Source: Aldehydirespirator sp028819505 (GTDB lineage: Bacteria; Actinomycetota; Acidimicrobiia; Acidimicrobiales; Aldehydirespiratoraceae). Taken from it: a DNA stretch of 64,000 nt. How positions within the stretch are numbered: the first letter of the stretch is position 1; every line of letters starts with the position of its first letter. The stretch lies in NCBI GenBank assembly GCA_965207755.1, contig OZ242297.1, forward strand, positions 2,728,001 to 2,792,000, read 5' to 3'. The notes under the pieces were generated by a model that saw only the letters and a program-made list of their open reading frames with translations, searched no databases and had not been told where the DNA came from. A program made the translations under genes and the position numbers. Of this stretch, positions 35,286 to 44,160 are shown piece by piece.

Positions 35286-35545
35286 GGCACGGCACCTTCG
35301 CCCGGGGCCTCGTCCACCGTCATCAGGACGTCACCTGGTCCTACCATGCCGCCGTCCTCCACCTCGATCGACGCGATGACGCCGACCACTCCAGCGACGA
35401 CGGGGTGGAAGTTCTTCATGACCTCGACGAGAGCGACCTGCGTATCTTCCTCGATTCGGCTTCCGATCACAACATAGGGGTCCTGGTCCGGCGCAGGCCG
35501 TCGGTAGAAGACACCCGGAATGGGCGAGCGGATCTCGTGACTCAT
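35282..35545 (-). CDS. Biotin carboxyl carrier protein (short)
   Basis: An 87-residue biotinyl domain. The biotin site reads ALVEVMKNFHPV (K44) where classical carriers have AMKM, so Val replaces Ala and Asn replaces the second Met; such variants occur in KipI/KipA-linked carriers. The usual Pro/Ala-rich N-terminal linker is absent. ATG at 35545 overlaps the pxpA stop. Confidence 0.9.
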   Translation of the reverse strand: MSHEIRSPIPGVFYRRPAPDQDPYVVIGSRIEEDTQVALVEVMKNFHPVVAGVVGVIASIEVEDGGMVGPGDVLMTVDEAPGEGAVP

Positions 35546-36339
35546 CGCTGAAGTCCTCCTTGGGGCGCCGGCTGTCGGCTGGCGTTCTCTTCGGCTACGA
35601 CTGAGCTGACGGCTGCCGCGAGCTCGACCGCGTTGGGCGTGTCCGAGTGCAGACACACTGTGTCGGCCCGCACTGCCACATCAACCCCGCCGACCGACTC
35701 CACGAGTCCCTCCCGGATCGCACGGCGCGCTCGCTCAGCCGCCAACTCAGGCTCGGCCGCGCCGTGGGTGCGGCTGATGATCAGCGTCCCGTCGTCGGCG
35801 TAGTCGAGGTCCGAGTAGTACTCGGAGACGAATCCGACGCCGGCGCGTCGGGCGCACTCCTCGTGCATCGTTCCCGCCATTCCGTAGACGGGAACGTCGT
35901 AGGCGGCCGCTACCGCGCAGACGGTCAGCGCAAGGTCGGACTGCCGCGCCGTCATCCCGTAGAGCGCTCCATGCACCTTGAGGTGATGGAGCTCCATGCC
36001 CGCTGCGGCGAGGAAGCCGGTGAGGGCCCCGACCTGGTAGGTGAGGAGGCTCTCCAACTCGTCGGGGCGGAGCTTCATCTCGCGCCGCCCGAATCCTTGC
36101 CGGTCCGGCAGAGACGGGTGCGCTCCGACCGCGACGCCGTGACGCTTCGCGGCGGCGATGGTCTCCGCCATCACGCTGGGGTCGCCGGCATGGAAGCCGC
36201 AGGCGACATTGGCGGCTGTGATGTGAGACATCAGCTCCTCATCGCAGCCGAGCGTGTAGATGCCGAAGGACTCGCCCATGTCGCAGTTGACACCGATCGT
36301 TGTCGTTGGAGTCACGCTTTCTTTGCTCCTCTCGGTCAT
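35542..36339 (-). CDS. pxpA: 5-oxoprolinase subunit A (LamB/YcsF family)
   Basis: A 265-residue PxpA protein. NCDMGESFG (18-26), NVACGFHAGDP (44-54), VGAHPSLPDRQGFGRR and HLKVHGALY are the family's signature stretches; conserved Asp and His residues bind the cyclic substrate. ATG at 36339 overlaps the permease stop by four bases, joining the transport and catabolic halves of the operon. Confidence 0.92.
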   Translation of the reverse strand: MTERSKESVTPTTTIGVNCDMGESFGIYTLGCDEELMSHITAANVACGFHAGDPSVMAETIAAAKRHGVAVGAHPSLPDRQGFGRREMKLRPDELESLLTYQVGALTGFLAAAGMELHHLKVHGALYGMTARQSDLALTVCAVAAAYDVPVYGMAGTMHEECARRAGVGFVSEYYSDLDYADDGTLIISRTHGAAEPELAAERARRAIREGLVESVGGVDVAVRADTVCLHSDTPNAVELAAAVSSVVAEENASRQPAPQGGLQR

Positions 36340-37403
36340 CCCAGCACTCCCGCGGATGCCAGTCGGGCAACCGAGCGCTGGCGGATCTGGTCGGAGATGA
36401 CGGCCACAATCAGCAGCGAGCCGAGGACGATCATCTGCATGAACGACTGGATGCGGGCGAGGTTCATGCCGTTCTGCACCAGCCCGATGAACAGTGCGCC
36501 CAGCACGACGCTCGACGTGCGCCCGATACCGCCCCGTAGCGAGACGCCGCCGATCACACATGCGGCTATCGATTGGAGCGGCAGGTTCGTGCCGATGTTG
36601 GCCTCGCCCGTCTCGAGCCTCGCCGTCAACAGGACTGCGCTCAGGCCCATCAACAGACCGGCGATGACATAGGCAGAGGTGAGATTCAGTCTCACCTTCA
36701 CGCCGGACAGAACCGCGGCGTTGGCGTTGCCGCCGATGGCATAGAAGTACCGACCGAGCCGCGTCCAGGTCATGATCACGCTGACGACGACGACGACGGC
36801 CGCGGTGACCCAGATCGGCGTCGCGAAGCCGGCCCATTCCCCGAAGCCGAAAATGTCGGAGAACTTCGGCGGTATCCCTCTCACCGGGACGCCGCTCGTC
36901 ATGTAGAGGGCGAGCCCGAGGGCGACGGATGCAGTGCCGAGCGTCATGATGAACGGCGATACCCGGAACATCGAGACGCCGATGCCGTTCACAAGCCCCA
37001 GACCGCCGCCGGCGAGAACTCCAAGGATCATCCCGGCAGCGACGGCGGAGGTCACGGAGCCGGATCCGCCGGCATAGACGTCGGCCATCACGGTCGCGGT
37101 CACGACCGAGACCAGAGCGGTGCCTGTGCCGACCGACAGGTCGAAGCCGCCGGTGACGAGCACCAGCATCTGCCCGAGCGAGACGATGATGAGGAAGGTG
37201 TTCTGGCGCAGGACATTCTCGAAGTTGCCGAGATCCAGGAAGTTCCCGGACATCTGGGAGAACACGACGACCGCGATGAGCAGCAGAGGGGGCAGTACGC
37301 CGATCTTGACGAACCCGTACTCGATCCATTCGAGCGGTGTCCGCTTGACGCGGCTCTCAGCGGTCCTCGGGTCGGGCGCCTCGTCCTGAAGGGTCTCGTT
37401 CAT
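36336..37403 (-). CDS. ABC transporter permease (RbsC/branched type)
   Basis: A 355-residue membrane protein with a 30-residue cytoplasmic N-terminus and about ten hydrophobic segments. The BPD_transp_2 hallmark VTGGFDLSVGTGTALVSVV and the later SIAACVIGGVSLRGGIGR are present. It pairs with the double-domain ATPase upstream (4-bp overlap) and the TorT-like binding protein. Confidence 0.92.
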   Translation of the reverse strand: MNETLQDEAPDPRTAESRVKRTPLEWIEYGFVKIGVLPPLLLIAVVVFSQMSGNFLDLGNFENVLRQNTFLIIVSLGQMLVLVTGGFDLSVGTGTALVSVVTATVMADVYAGGSGSVTSAVAAGMILGVLAGGGLGLVNGIGVSMFRVSPFIMTLGTASVALGLALYMTSGVPVRGIPPKFSDIFGFGEWAGFATPIWVTAAVVVVVSVIMTWTRLGRYFYAIGGNANAAVLSGVKVRLNLTSAYVIAGLLMGLSAVLLTARLETGEANIGTNLPLQSIAACVIGGVSLRGGIGRTSSVVLGALFIGLVQNGMNLARIQSFMQMIVLGSLLIVAVISDQIRQRSVARLASAGVLG

Positions 37404-38944
37404 GCCGCGCCCTTGTCGAGGAAGTTCCGAAGGACGTTCTCCTCGGTTATCTCGTCGCCGACGAGATGGTCGACGATCCGCCCGTGGTGGAACACGTACG
37501 CCCTGTGCGTCAGGTGGAGGATCTCGGGCAGGTCCGACGACACCAGGACCACCGCTGCGCCCCCTGCGCAGAGTTCGGCCATGAGGTTGTAGATCGCCAC
37601 GCGTGTTCCGACATCCACGCCGACCGTCGGTTCGTCGAACACAAACACGTCCACGTCGCGTGCGAGGGCCTTCGCGAGCAGGACCTTCTGCTGATTGCCT
37701 CCGGAGAAATGCTCCACCGGTCGCTCGAGGGCGTGCGGGTAGAGCCGGACGCGTCGGGTCACCTCGTCGGTGACCTCGCGTTCGGCGGCTCTTCGCAGCA
37801 GTGTCAGCTTCGAGAAACGGTCGAGAGACAGGCACGGCAGGGCGACGTTCTCGCGCACGCTCCGCATCATCAGCAGTCCGTCGGTCTTGCGGTCGGAGGG
37901 CACGTAGAACATCCCCCGGCGCAGCATCTGGCGCGGCGTCGAGCCGGTGACATCGCGACGATGAAGTTCGATCGCGCCCGACAGCACGGCTTCGGCACCG
38001 AAGCAGGCCCGGGCTGCGCTGCTCTTGCCGGACCCGACAAGCCCCGCGAAACCCACGATCTCACCGGCTCGCACTTCGAAGTCCACATTGAGAATGGACC
38101 GCGTCGCTGTGGTCAGATCGCGGACTCGGAGCACCACCTCCTCGGGGGTTGTGTCGACGTCGGGGAACACCTGCTCGATCACGCGACCGGTCATGAGCCG
38201 AAGCAGTCGATCCTCGCTGACGTCTGACTGGTCGAGGGTGTCCACGCGCTGCCCGTCCCGGAGCACTGTGACTCGATCCGCCAATCGGTAGAGCTCCTTG
38301 AGGCGGTGAGTGACGTAGACGACGCCGATCCCGCGGCCCCGCGCCTCCCAGACGAGCTCGAACAGTCGGCTCGCCTCGGTCTCGGTCAGGGAAGCGGTCG
38401 GCTCGTCGAGTATCAGGACACGCAGGTCGGATCGGAACGCCTTTGCGATCTCGACCATCTGTTGTTGCGCACGCGACAGTCGACTGACCTGCTGTGAGGG
38501 CTTCAGCGGGAATCCGAGGTCGCGGAGCAGCCGGTCAGCGTCAGCTCGGAGCGTCCGGCGATCGATGAGGCCTCGCGTGCCCGGCTCGGAGCCGAGCAGC
38601 AGGTTGTCGGCCACCGTCAGCGTAGGAACCAGCGAGAACTCCTGGAAGACCGCGCTGATGCCGAGCCCGCGCGCATCCCGCACAGAATGCAGTTCGACCG
38701 GCTCGCCACCGACGACGAGGGCGCCCTCCGTCGGTCGGAGCGCTCCGGCGACGATCGAGATCAGCGTGGACTTGCCCGCGCCGTTCTCCCCGAACAGGGC
38801 ATGGACCTCGCCGGCCCTGAGATCGAAGTCGACCTGATCGAGAGCGCAGACGCCCGGGAAACGCTTCGAGACGTTCCTGAGTTCCAGCAGGACATCACCG
38901 TCGATGCCGGCTGTGGAGGGAATCCGAGTAGTGGAACGTTGCAT
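37400..38944 (-). CDS. Sugar-type ABC transporter ATPase with two ATPase domains (RbsA type)
   Basis: A 514-residue duplicated ATPase. The first domain has Walker A GENGAGKST (52-60), a degenerate signature LSRAQQQ and Walker B VLILDEPTASL. The second has GLVGSGKSS, SGGNQQK and VFVFDEPTVGVDVG. This asymmetry is usual for RbsA/XylG proteins. ATG at 38944 is chosen because it gives the family length; 101 more in-frame codons upstream are an antisense shadow of the binding-protein gene. Confidence 0.92.
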   Translation of the reverse strand: MQRSTTRIPSTAGIDGDVLLELRNVSKRFPGVCALDQVDFDLRAGEVHALFGENGAGKSTLISIVAGALRPTEGALVVGGEPVELHSVRDARGLGISAVFQEFSLVPTLTVADNLLLGSEPGTRGLIDRRTLRADADRLLRDLGFPLKPSQQVSRLSRAQQQMVEIAKAFRSDLRVLILDEPTASLTETEASRLFELVWEARGRGIGVVYVTHRLKELYRLADRVTVLRDGQRVDTLDQSDVSEDRLLRLMTGRVIEQVFPDVDTTPEEVVLRVRDLTTATRSILNVDFEVRAGEIVGFAGLVGSGKSSAARACFGAEAVLSGAIELHRRDVTGSTPRQMLRRGMFYVPSDRKTDGLLMMRSVRENVALPCLSLDRFSKLTLLRRAAEREVTDEVTRRVRLYPHALERPVEHFSGGNQQKVLLAKALARDVDVFVFDEPTVGVDVGTRVAIYNLMAELCAGGAAVVLVSSDLPEILHLTHRAYVFHHGRIVDHLVGDEITEENVLRNFLDKGAA

Positions 38945-38969
38945 TTCCCGGGCGTCACCGCTCGCGTGG

Positions 38970-40286
38970 TCAGCCGACGCTGAAGACGGGATCGAAGCCC
39001 GGGGGCGCCAACGTCGAGGTCGAGTCGAACGTGTCGATGGTGTCGACATCGACGACGAACAATGCCGGTCCGACGTGCTCCTCGAAGTCGAGTCCTTCGA
39101 GGGCTCGAACCGCCTGGTCGATGGCGATGCGAGCCTGGATGACAGGCGAGTCGGTCGGAGCGGCGAGGATGCGTCCACTCTGGAGACCCTCGAAGATCCC
39201 CGGTGTGAAGTAGTATGAGACCACGCCGATCTCGTCGTCGAGGCCACGGTCGCGCAAGATGGAGGTCGCGGCCTCCGCCGTCACGGCCGTGCCGACGATG
39301 AAGTCGACGTCCGGGTTCGCGGCCAGGGCGTCTTCGATCAGGATGCTCTGGGCCTCCTTGCCGGTATCGCCGAACTTCGTGTCAACAATCGTGACCGACG
39401 TCCCCTCGAGGGCACCCACACACCCCGCATTGCCGGCCTCGACCCAGCCAGCACCGGCCGGACCGGGGAACCAAGCAATGGATGTGGCCTCATCGCCCAC
39501 ATGATTCGCCAGCCATGAGCACGCGTTGGCGCCCATCTCACCGAACGAGACGAGGGACTTCGCCGTCAGATTCTCCGAGGACATCCCGTTGATCACATCG
39601 ATGACCGGGATTCCTTGCGCAGCGATCTCATCGACCAGGTTGTTCAGCCCGTCGAAGGAGATCGCACCGACGACGACCGCGTCGGCGCCACCCTGCACAC
39701 AGTCCTCGATCTGCGAGATCTGCGTGTCCAGGTTGGTGTAGCCGCCGGCCTCGACCAGCGTCATGCTCACGCCTTGGCGTCGAGACTCCTCCACGGCGCC
39801 GTAGTCCACTGCGAGCCAGTAGGCGTCCTTCATGTGCGGGAACGAAACGCAGATGTTCCACGCATGCGTCGCTGTGACTGGAACGTAGTCCATCACGGTT
39901 CTGGGGCTGGTCGCGTCACCGGGAACGCTCCAGACCTCAACCGGGTACGGCGCCCAATCGGCAGGCGCGGCCTCGTCATCAGGGGCAGCGGCCGGCTCAG
40001 GCTCCTCGGACGGCTCATCAGCCGCCGCTGCCGCATCATCGGGCGCGGCAACCTCATCAGCCGCCGCGGCCTCGTCATCAGGGGCAGCGGCCGGCTCAGG
40101 CTCCTCGGACGGCTCATCAGCCGCCGCTGCCGCATCATCGGGCGCCGCGGCCGTGCTGTCAGCCTGTTGGGTCGTCTGCGGCGCGACAGCCGAGTCGTCA
40201 TCGTCGTCGCCGCATGCTGCGGCGACGATCGTCGTTGCCAGCAGCACCGAGAGCACTCTCAGCGCCACGGGTCGTCTTGTGGACAT
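38970..40286 (-). CDS. TorT-like periplasmic binding lipoprotein
   Basis: A 438-residue lipoprotein. Signal peptide and lipobox end VAAAC, followed by an Asp run and an Ala/Pro/Asp/Glu linker of about 80 residues that contains a duplicated unit (EEPEPAAAPDDEAA twice). The binding domain (about 115-438) has ICVSFPHMKDAYWLAVDYG, EAGGYTNLDTQISQIEDC and INGMSSENLTAKSLVSFGEM, which fit the PBP1/TorT-like subgroup. It is the first gene of the operon with a GGGAGGG ribosome binding site. The ligand is unknown; 5-oxoproline or a related lactam would make sense with the pxp genes (inference). Confidence 0.88.
   Translation of the reverse strand: MSTRRPVALRVLSVLLATTIVAAACGDDDDDSAVAPQTTQQADSTAAAPDDAAAAADEPSEEPEPAAAPDDEAAAADEVAAPDDAAAAADEPSEEPEPAAAPDDEAAPADWAPYPVEVWSVPGDATSPRTVMDYVPVTATHAWNICVSFPHMKDAYWLAVDYGAVEESRRQGVSMTLVEAGGYTNLDTQISQIEDCVQGGADAVVVGAISFDGLNNLVDEIAAQGIPVIDVINGMSSENLTAKSLVSFGEMGANACSWLANHVGDEATSIAWFPGPAGAGWVEAGNAGCVGALEGTSVTIVDTKFGDTGKEAQSILIEDALAANPDVDFIVGTAVTAEAATSILRDRGLDDEIGVVSYYFTPGIFEGLQSGRILAAPTDSPVIQARIAIDQAVRALEGLDFEEHVGPALFVVDVDTIDTFDSTSTLAPPGFDPVFSVG
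39971..40144 (-). repeat. 99-bp-period duplication in the lipoprotein linker
   Basis: A stretch of about 75 bp starting at 39971 recurs at 40070, a period of 99 bp (33 codons), encoding the acidic Ala/Pro/Glu linker twice. The frame is preserved, so linker length could vary between strains. Confidence 0.85.
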
Positions 40287-40367
40287 GGTCGTCCCTCCCT
40301 GGGAATTCGCGAGAGGCGATGCTACGAATGGCTTCGCAACCGGCGATAGGGCCGTAATGCACAGTGT

Positions 40368-40396
40368 TTGACTTGATTGATGTGCAGATGTACAAT
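40368..40396 (+). promoter_or_regulatory. Promoter of the leaderless pucR-type gene
   Basis: TTGACT (40368-40373), a 17-bp spacer and TACAAT (40391-40396) place the transcription start at 40402-40404, at the ATG itself. No ribosome binding site is present. The divergent transporter operon starts at 40286, so the regulator can bind here and control both directions. Confidence 0.75.
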
Positions 40397-40403
40397 TCAA
40401 TTC

Positions 40404-41927
40404 ATGGCGCTGACACTCCGCGAACTCTTGAGAGCCTTCGGTGACGGTCTGACCTTGCACACGGCACAGCACGACATTGCTCTCAGCCGCACCATCGACT
40501 GGGTCGCGCCCACAGAACTCGCGGACCCGACCCCCTTCGTCGTGGGCAAGGAGCTGATCCTGACGACCGGGATCGGACTCCTCGAAGGACCCCATGACCG
40601 GTATGAGGAGTTCGTCGAGCGCCTGGCGGACGCAGACGCGGCGGCAATCGGCTTCGGCACCGGCATGAGCCACCCGTTCGTTCCGCCGCAGATGCTTGTA
40701 GCGGCCAGTCGTCGGGCTCTTCCCCTCATCGAGGTTCCCTACGGAACGCCGTTCACGGAGATCTCACGCGTGGTCGCCGAATCGGCGATCGCCGAACGGT
40801 ACGAGCTGCTCAAGCGAGGCCTCGAGATCCACGAGGCCCTCGCCTCCGTACTGCTGAGCGGCGCCGGGCTGCGACCGATGATCGAGAGCCTGTGCAACCT
40901 CATCCACGGATCGGCGGCGGTGATCGATTCTCATGGCCGCGTGCTCTCAAGTGCGCCCGAGTCCGCCTTCTGGCCGATCGAGGAGGTCCTTCACCTTCGC
41001 TCGCCTCCCGAGAGCGACGAAGACTCAGACCTGTCGGTGTCCCCCATCGCGGTCGCCGAGGAGGTCGTGGCGTTCTTGTGCGTACGGGTCAGCGACGCGA
41101 CGTACAACCTGCACGCGATTCCCTACGCCGCGACGCTCATCGGTCTCGAACTCGCTCGCCGTCAAGCAGAGCTCACCGGGCGACGCGAGCTTGTGGGCCA
41201 GGTGGTCGAGGACCTGCTCGCGCAGCGCCTCAGGGACGAGGATGCGACCCGGCGCCTGGAAGCCTTCGGCGTGGACCTCGATACGGCCGCGACCGTCATC
41301 GTGGCCGCGCTCACCGACCCGGACAACCGCATCAGGACGCTGCCCTGGGGTCCCCAGGAACTGGTTGACCGTGAAGACAACCCGAGGGTGAGGGCCCTGG
41401 TCGGGGACGAGCTCATCACGATCGTCCCGTCGTCGGCTCCGGTTCACGAGATCGCCCGTGCCACCCGTGAGCGTCTCGGCACCTTCGATCCAGCGGTGCG
41501 TGTCGGCATCGGCGGCTCGCACACCGGGCCGAACGGGCTGCGGCTCAGCTACTTCGAGGCCAAGGAGGCTGCGACGCACGGCCCCGGCGTCAGCGACTGC
41601 GAGCCGTTGAACCTGTCGACGCTCCTGCTGGTGAATCGTGAGCTTCCGATTCGCGAGATGGCCCTTGGTCTCCTTGCTCCCCTGTTGGAGCACGATCGCA
41701 GCCGCGGATCGGACCTGCTCAACACGCTGGCCACCTACCTTGAATGCTCGGCCTCGGCGGCCGAGGCTGCCAAGAAGCTGCACCTTCATCGCAACTCGAT
41801 GCGATACCGCATCTCACAGATAGAGCGACTGACCGACCATGACCTGAGTGAGTTCGCGGACCAGGCCCGGCTCTGGATCGCAATCAAGGCGCTTGAAGTA
41901 GAGGGCGACCTCGCGCGAGCGGGCTGA
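40404..41927 (+). CDS. PucR-family transcriptional regulator
   Basis: A 507-residue regulator. The N-terminal PucR sensor region (LTLRELLRAFGDGL, then GKELILTTGIGLLEG and HPFVPPQMLVAA) is followed by a GGDEF-like central region and the C-terminal PucR HTH (LNTLATYLECSASAAEAAKK, then LHLHRNSMRYRISQIERL). ATG at 40404 is the predicted transcription start, so the mRNA is leaderless. It is divergent from the TorT-like/pxp operon and is its likely regulator, activated by the transported nitrogen compound or a product. Confidence 0.9.
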   Translation: MALTLRELLRAFGDGLTLHTAQHDIALSRTIDWVAPTELADPTPFVVGKELILTTGIGLLEGPHDRYEEFVERLADADAAAIGFGTGMSHPFVPPQMLVAASRRALPLIEVPYGTPFTEISRVVAESAIAERYELLKRGLEIHEALASVLLSGAGLRPMIESLCNLIHGSAAVIDSHGRVLSSAPESAFWPIEEVLHLRSPPESDEDSDLSVSPIAVAEEVVAFLCVRVSDATYNLHAIPYAATLIGLELARRQAELTGRRELVGQVVEDLLAQRLRDEDATRRLEAFGVDLDTAATVIVAALTDPDNRIRTLPWGPQELVDREDNPRVRALVGDELITIVPSSAPVHEIARATRERLGTFDPAVRVGIGGSHTGPNGLRLSYFEAKEAATHGPGVSDCEPLNLSTLLLVNRELPIREMALGLLAPLLEHDRSRGSDLLNTLATYLECSASAAEAAKKLHLHRNSMRYRISQIERLTDHDLSEFADQARLWIAIKALEVEGDLARAG

Positions 41928-41951
41928 CGCGCTCGGACCGTCAGGAAGCGG

Positions 41952-42211
41952 GTCGCTGTCGCCTGGGACGCGATCGCGGCCGGGCCCCGGGGGTCTGTGC
42001 GGGGTGGCGGGGGCCGGGGCGCGGTGTGGCGAGAGCACCAGCCGCTGCTGCAGGCGCCCGAGCCGGTCAGCGGCCTCCCCTACCCGCTCGACGGACGACT
42101 CGTCAGGATGCAGCTTCCAGTCGCGGATGCCGTGAGGGACGAACGCCTCATAGGGCTCAGGGCCAAGCCAGCCGTCGCGGCGGGCCGGTCAGAGTGGAGG
42201 CGGCTCGGCGG
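41952..42211. repeat. About 260-bp dispersed repeat, copy 2
   Basis: Nearly identical to 30446-30706, same orientation. Its minus strand keeps the open frame PYEAFVPHGIRDWKLHPDES. This copy starts 25 bp after the pucR-type stop and overlaps the last codons of the PH-like gene, whose stop at 42189 lies within the repeat. Confidence 0.88.
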
Positions 42212-42896
42212 CTCTGAGTTCGGCCAGTTCGGCCTCCATCCGGGCGATGAAGGCGTCGCCGCGGTCCTGGTGCAGCGCCACCCCGAACATGATCCGGCGC
42301 AGCACGAAGTCGGCGTCGGAGCCGCTCCCGACGAGCACCCCCGACACCCGCTGGCGGTTCTCCACCGGCATCATCACCGCGTAGTAGCGGCCGACCAGCT
42401 CGGGGGTGGCCGACACCAACTTGTCCCAGCGGAACTCGCGGGTGTGGAGGCTGCCGCGGAACACCCCGCGCTTGTTGGTCGCCACGAACACGCCGTCGCC
42501 GTCCTCGCCGTCGATCACCGCGGTCTCCTCGGGGGCGGCCTCTATCGTGCCCCGATGCACGCTGGGCCGGTAGTAGACACCCTTGGTGACCCGCACCGAC
42601 AGCCCGTGGGAGTGGCCCCCGTAGCGAGTCTTGGGGGCGCGGCGGGTCTCGACGAGCGCGGCCCCGCGTCCGATCAGCAGCACCTCCTCGCCCCGCTTGG
42701 TGACGATCGGGCAGTCCGGGTCGAACTCGTCGGCGAGATCCTCATAGGACCGGCACGCCTCGATCTCCGACTCGAGCGCGGCGCAGTCCTGCTCCCACTC
42801 GCGGCGGACGGCCGCGGCCGCCGCCTGGGCCCGCTGCTGCTCGAGGCGGGCTGCCGCCTCGGGATCCCCGAAGAGTTTGCGAAGTTTGTTCAGCAT
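42189..42896 (-). CDS. Bacterial PH-like domain protein
   Basis: A 235-residue cytosolic protein, ATG 42896. Residues 1-60 form a charged helix (LEQQRAQAAAAAVRREWEQD). The core has the strand pattern of bacterial pleckstrin-homology-like domains: EEVLLIGRGAALVE, then KGVYYRP, GDGVFVATNKRGVFRGSLHT and WDKLVSATPE. Function is unknown; such domains often bind membranes or proteins. Its last residues come from the dispersed repeat, so the native C-terminus may have been changed. Confidence 0.55.
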   Translation of the reverse strand: MLNKLRKLFGDPEAAARLEQQRAQAAAAAVRREWEQDCAALESEIEACRSYEDLADEFDPDCPIVTKRGEEVLLIGRGAALVETRRAPKTRYGGHSHGLSVRVTKGVYYRPSVHRGTIEAAPEETAVIDGEDGDGVFVATNKRGVFRGSLHTREFRWDKLVSATPELVGRYYAVMMPVENRQRVSGVLVGSGSDADFVLRRIMFGVALHQDRGDAFIARMEAELAELRAAEPPPL

Positions 42897-43422
42897 GTCG
42901 GATCCTCCCGCTGCCGAAGTCTGTGGACTGTGCCCGGCGTCGCCGCCTGAGCGCCCACCATGCCACCACACTGTGACATCGCACGCACGCACCGCGGCCC
43001 GCGGCGACCCGGCGGCCTCTCACCTTCCGCGACCCGGTCGCGGTGGAGGAGGTCATGGACCGCATCGTCGCCGCGGCGTCCCGGCGGCCTCTAACCTTCC
43101 GCGACGACGCCGATCAGTCCATGGCCCAAACGTCCTCGTCGTTGGCGGCGGGACCGGCCAGACTGGCCGCCAGCGCCCGCTCGTCGAGCAGGTCCGGGCA
43201 CCCATCCCCAGGACCCGACGGACGGCCCGTGTGCATCCCCTGTCACATGGCGTCCTTAGGGTGCTCCTCCGTGAAGTGGAACATGTGTAGCTTGAGTGGC
43301 GCCGGGGCGGTGTCGATGACTCAGTACCGCCAGCCGAAGTTGATGGAGGCCGTCAGGGCGATGCCGACTTGGAACGTCGATCCCTGGGCTCCGACGTCGA
43401 GGTCAGAGACGCCTGCGACCAC
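42897..43422. other. Gene-poor gap with a 72-bp-period duplication
   Basis: No complete gene is supported. A plus-strand frame encodes RRPLTFRDPVAVEEVMDRIV followed by AAASRRPLTFRD, i.e. RRPLTFRD repeated with a 72-bp period (43010 and 43082), which suggests a piece of a small coding region. No start, partner or family was recognised. The rest of the interval shows nothing clear. Confidence 0.4.
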
Positions 43423-44160
43423 TCACAGGGCACCGAGTGGCCGGCCGCCGTCGACGGGGATCACCGCGCCGGTCGTGAACGGCAGATGGCTGACAGCCGC
43501 ACTCACCGCGGCGGCCACATCCTCCGGGGTCGCCAGCCGTCCCAGCGGGGTCGCGTCCCGCTGCGATTCGAGTGCTGCTGCGGGCATGCGATCGGCGTAC
43601 TCGCCCAGCACCCAGCCCGGCGACACCGAGACAACCCGCACTCGCGGCGCAAGAGCCCGGGCCAGCGACCGGGTCATGCTGTCGAGGGCGGCCTTGGACG
43701 CGCAGTAGGCGACGTTGGATCCCTGGCCCGTGACCGCAGCGATCGACGAGACGTTGACCACGACCGAACCGCTGGAGTTCTCGAGGAGGCCGCGCAGCGC
43801 TCTGACCGCCGCGAAGGGGCCGCGCCAGTTCGTGGCGAAGATGTGGTCGATGAGGTCGTCGTCGAGGGCGTCGAGGTCGTTGTGGGGCACGGGTCGGGTC
43901 ACGCCGGCGCAATTGACGAGCACATCGAGGCAGCCCCAAGTGGAGGAGATGTGATCAGCGAGCCCGGCGAGCGAGCCGGGTTCCAGCACGGAGATCCGCA
44001 TGGCGCGATGGCCGGCGCCGGGCAGATCGGCGACGAGGCGCCCGGCGCGGTCCGCGGCCGAGTGGTAGCCCGCGATGATGGTCGAGCCGTCGGACGCCAG
44101 GCGTCGCGCGATCGCAGAGCCGATCCCGCCGCTGGCGCCGGTGACAACTGCCGTTCTCAT
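43423..44160 (-). CDS. Short-chain dehydrogenase/reductase (FabG-like)
   Basis: A 245-residue NAD(P)-dependent SDR. The cofactor motif TGASGGIG (8-15), NCAG, a catalytic Ser in NVSSIAAV, and YCASK with the catalytic Tyr and Lys are in order, ending VDGGRPLGAL. ATG overlaps the stop of the HisD-family gene (ATGA), so both enzymes probably act in one pathway, such as oxidation of a diol or sulfonated diol (inference). Confidence 0.9.
   Translation of the reverse strand: MRTAVVTGASGGIGSAIARRLASDGSTIIAGYHSAADRAGRLVADLPGAGHRAMRISVLEPGSLAGLADHISSTWGCLDVLVNCAGVTRPVPHNDLDALDDDLIDHIFATNWRGPFAAVRALRGLLENSSGSVVVNVSSIAAVTGQGSNVAYCASKAALDSMTRSLARALAPRVRVVSVSPGWVLGEYADRMPAAALESQRDATPLGRLATPEDVAAAVSAAVSHLPFTTGAVIPVDGGRPLGAL

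Noticed and set aside
36340..37329. Longer start for pxpA
   Set aside because: Arg-rich sequence antisense in frame to the permease gene; the true start begins just before NCDMGESFG.
43043..43708. 221-residue plus-strand frame
   Set aside because: Mostly antisense to the SDR gene; only the first part with the RRPLTFRD repeat looks coding and it has no family.
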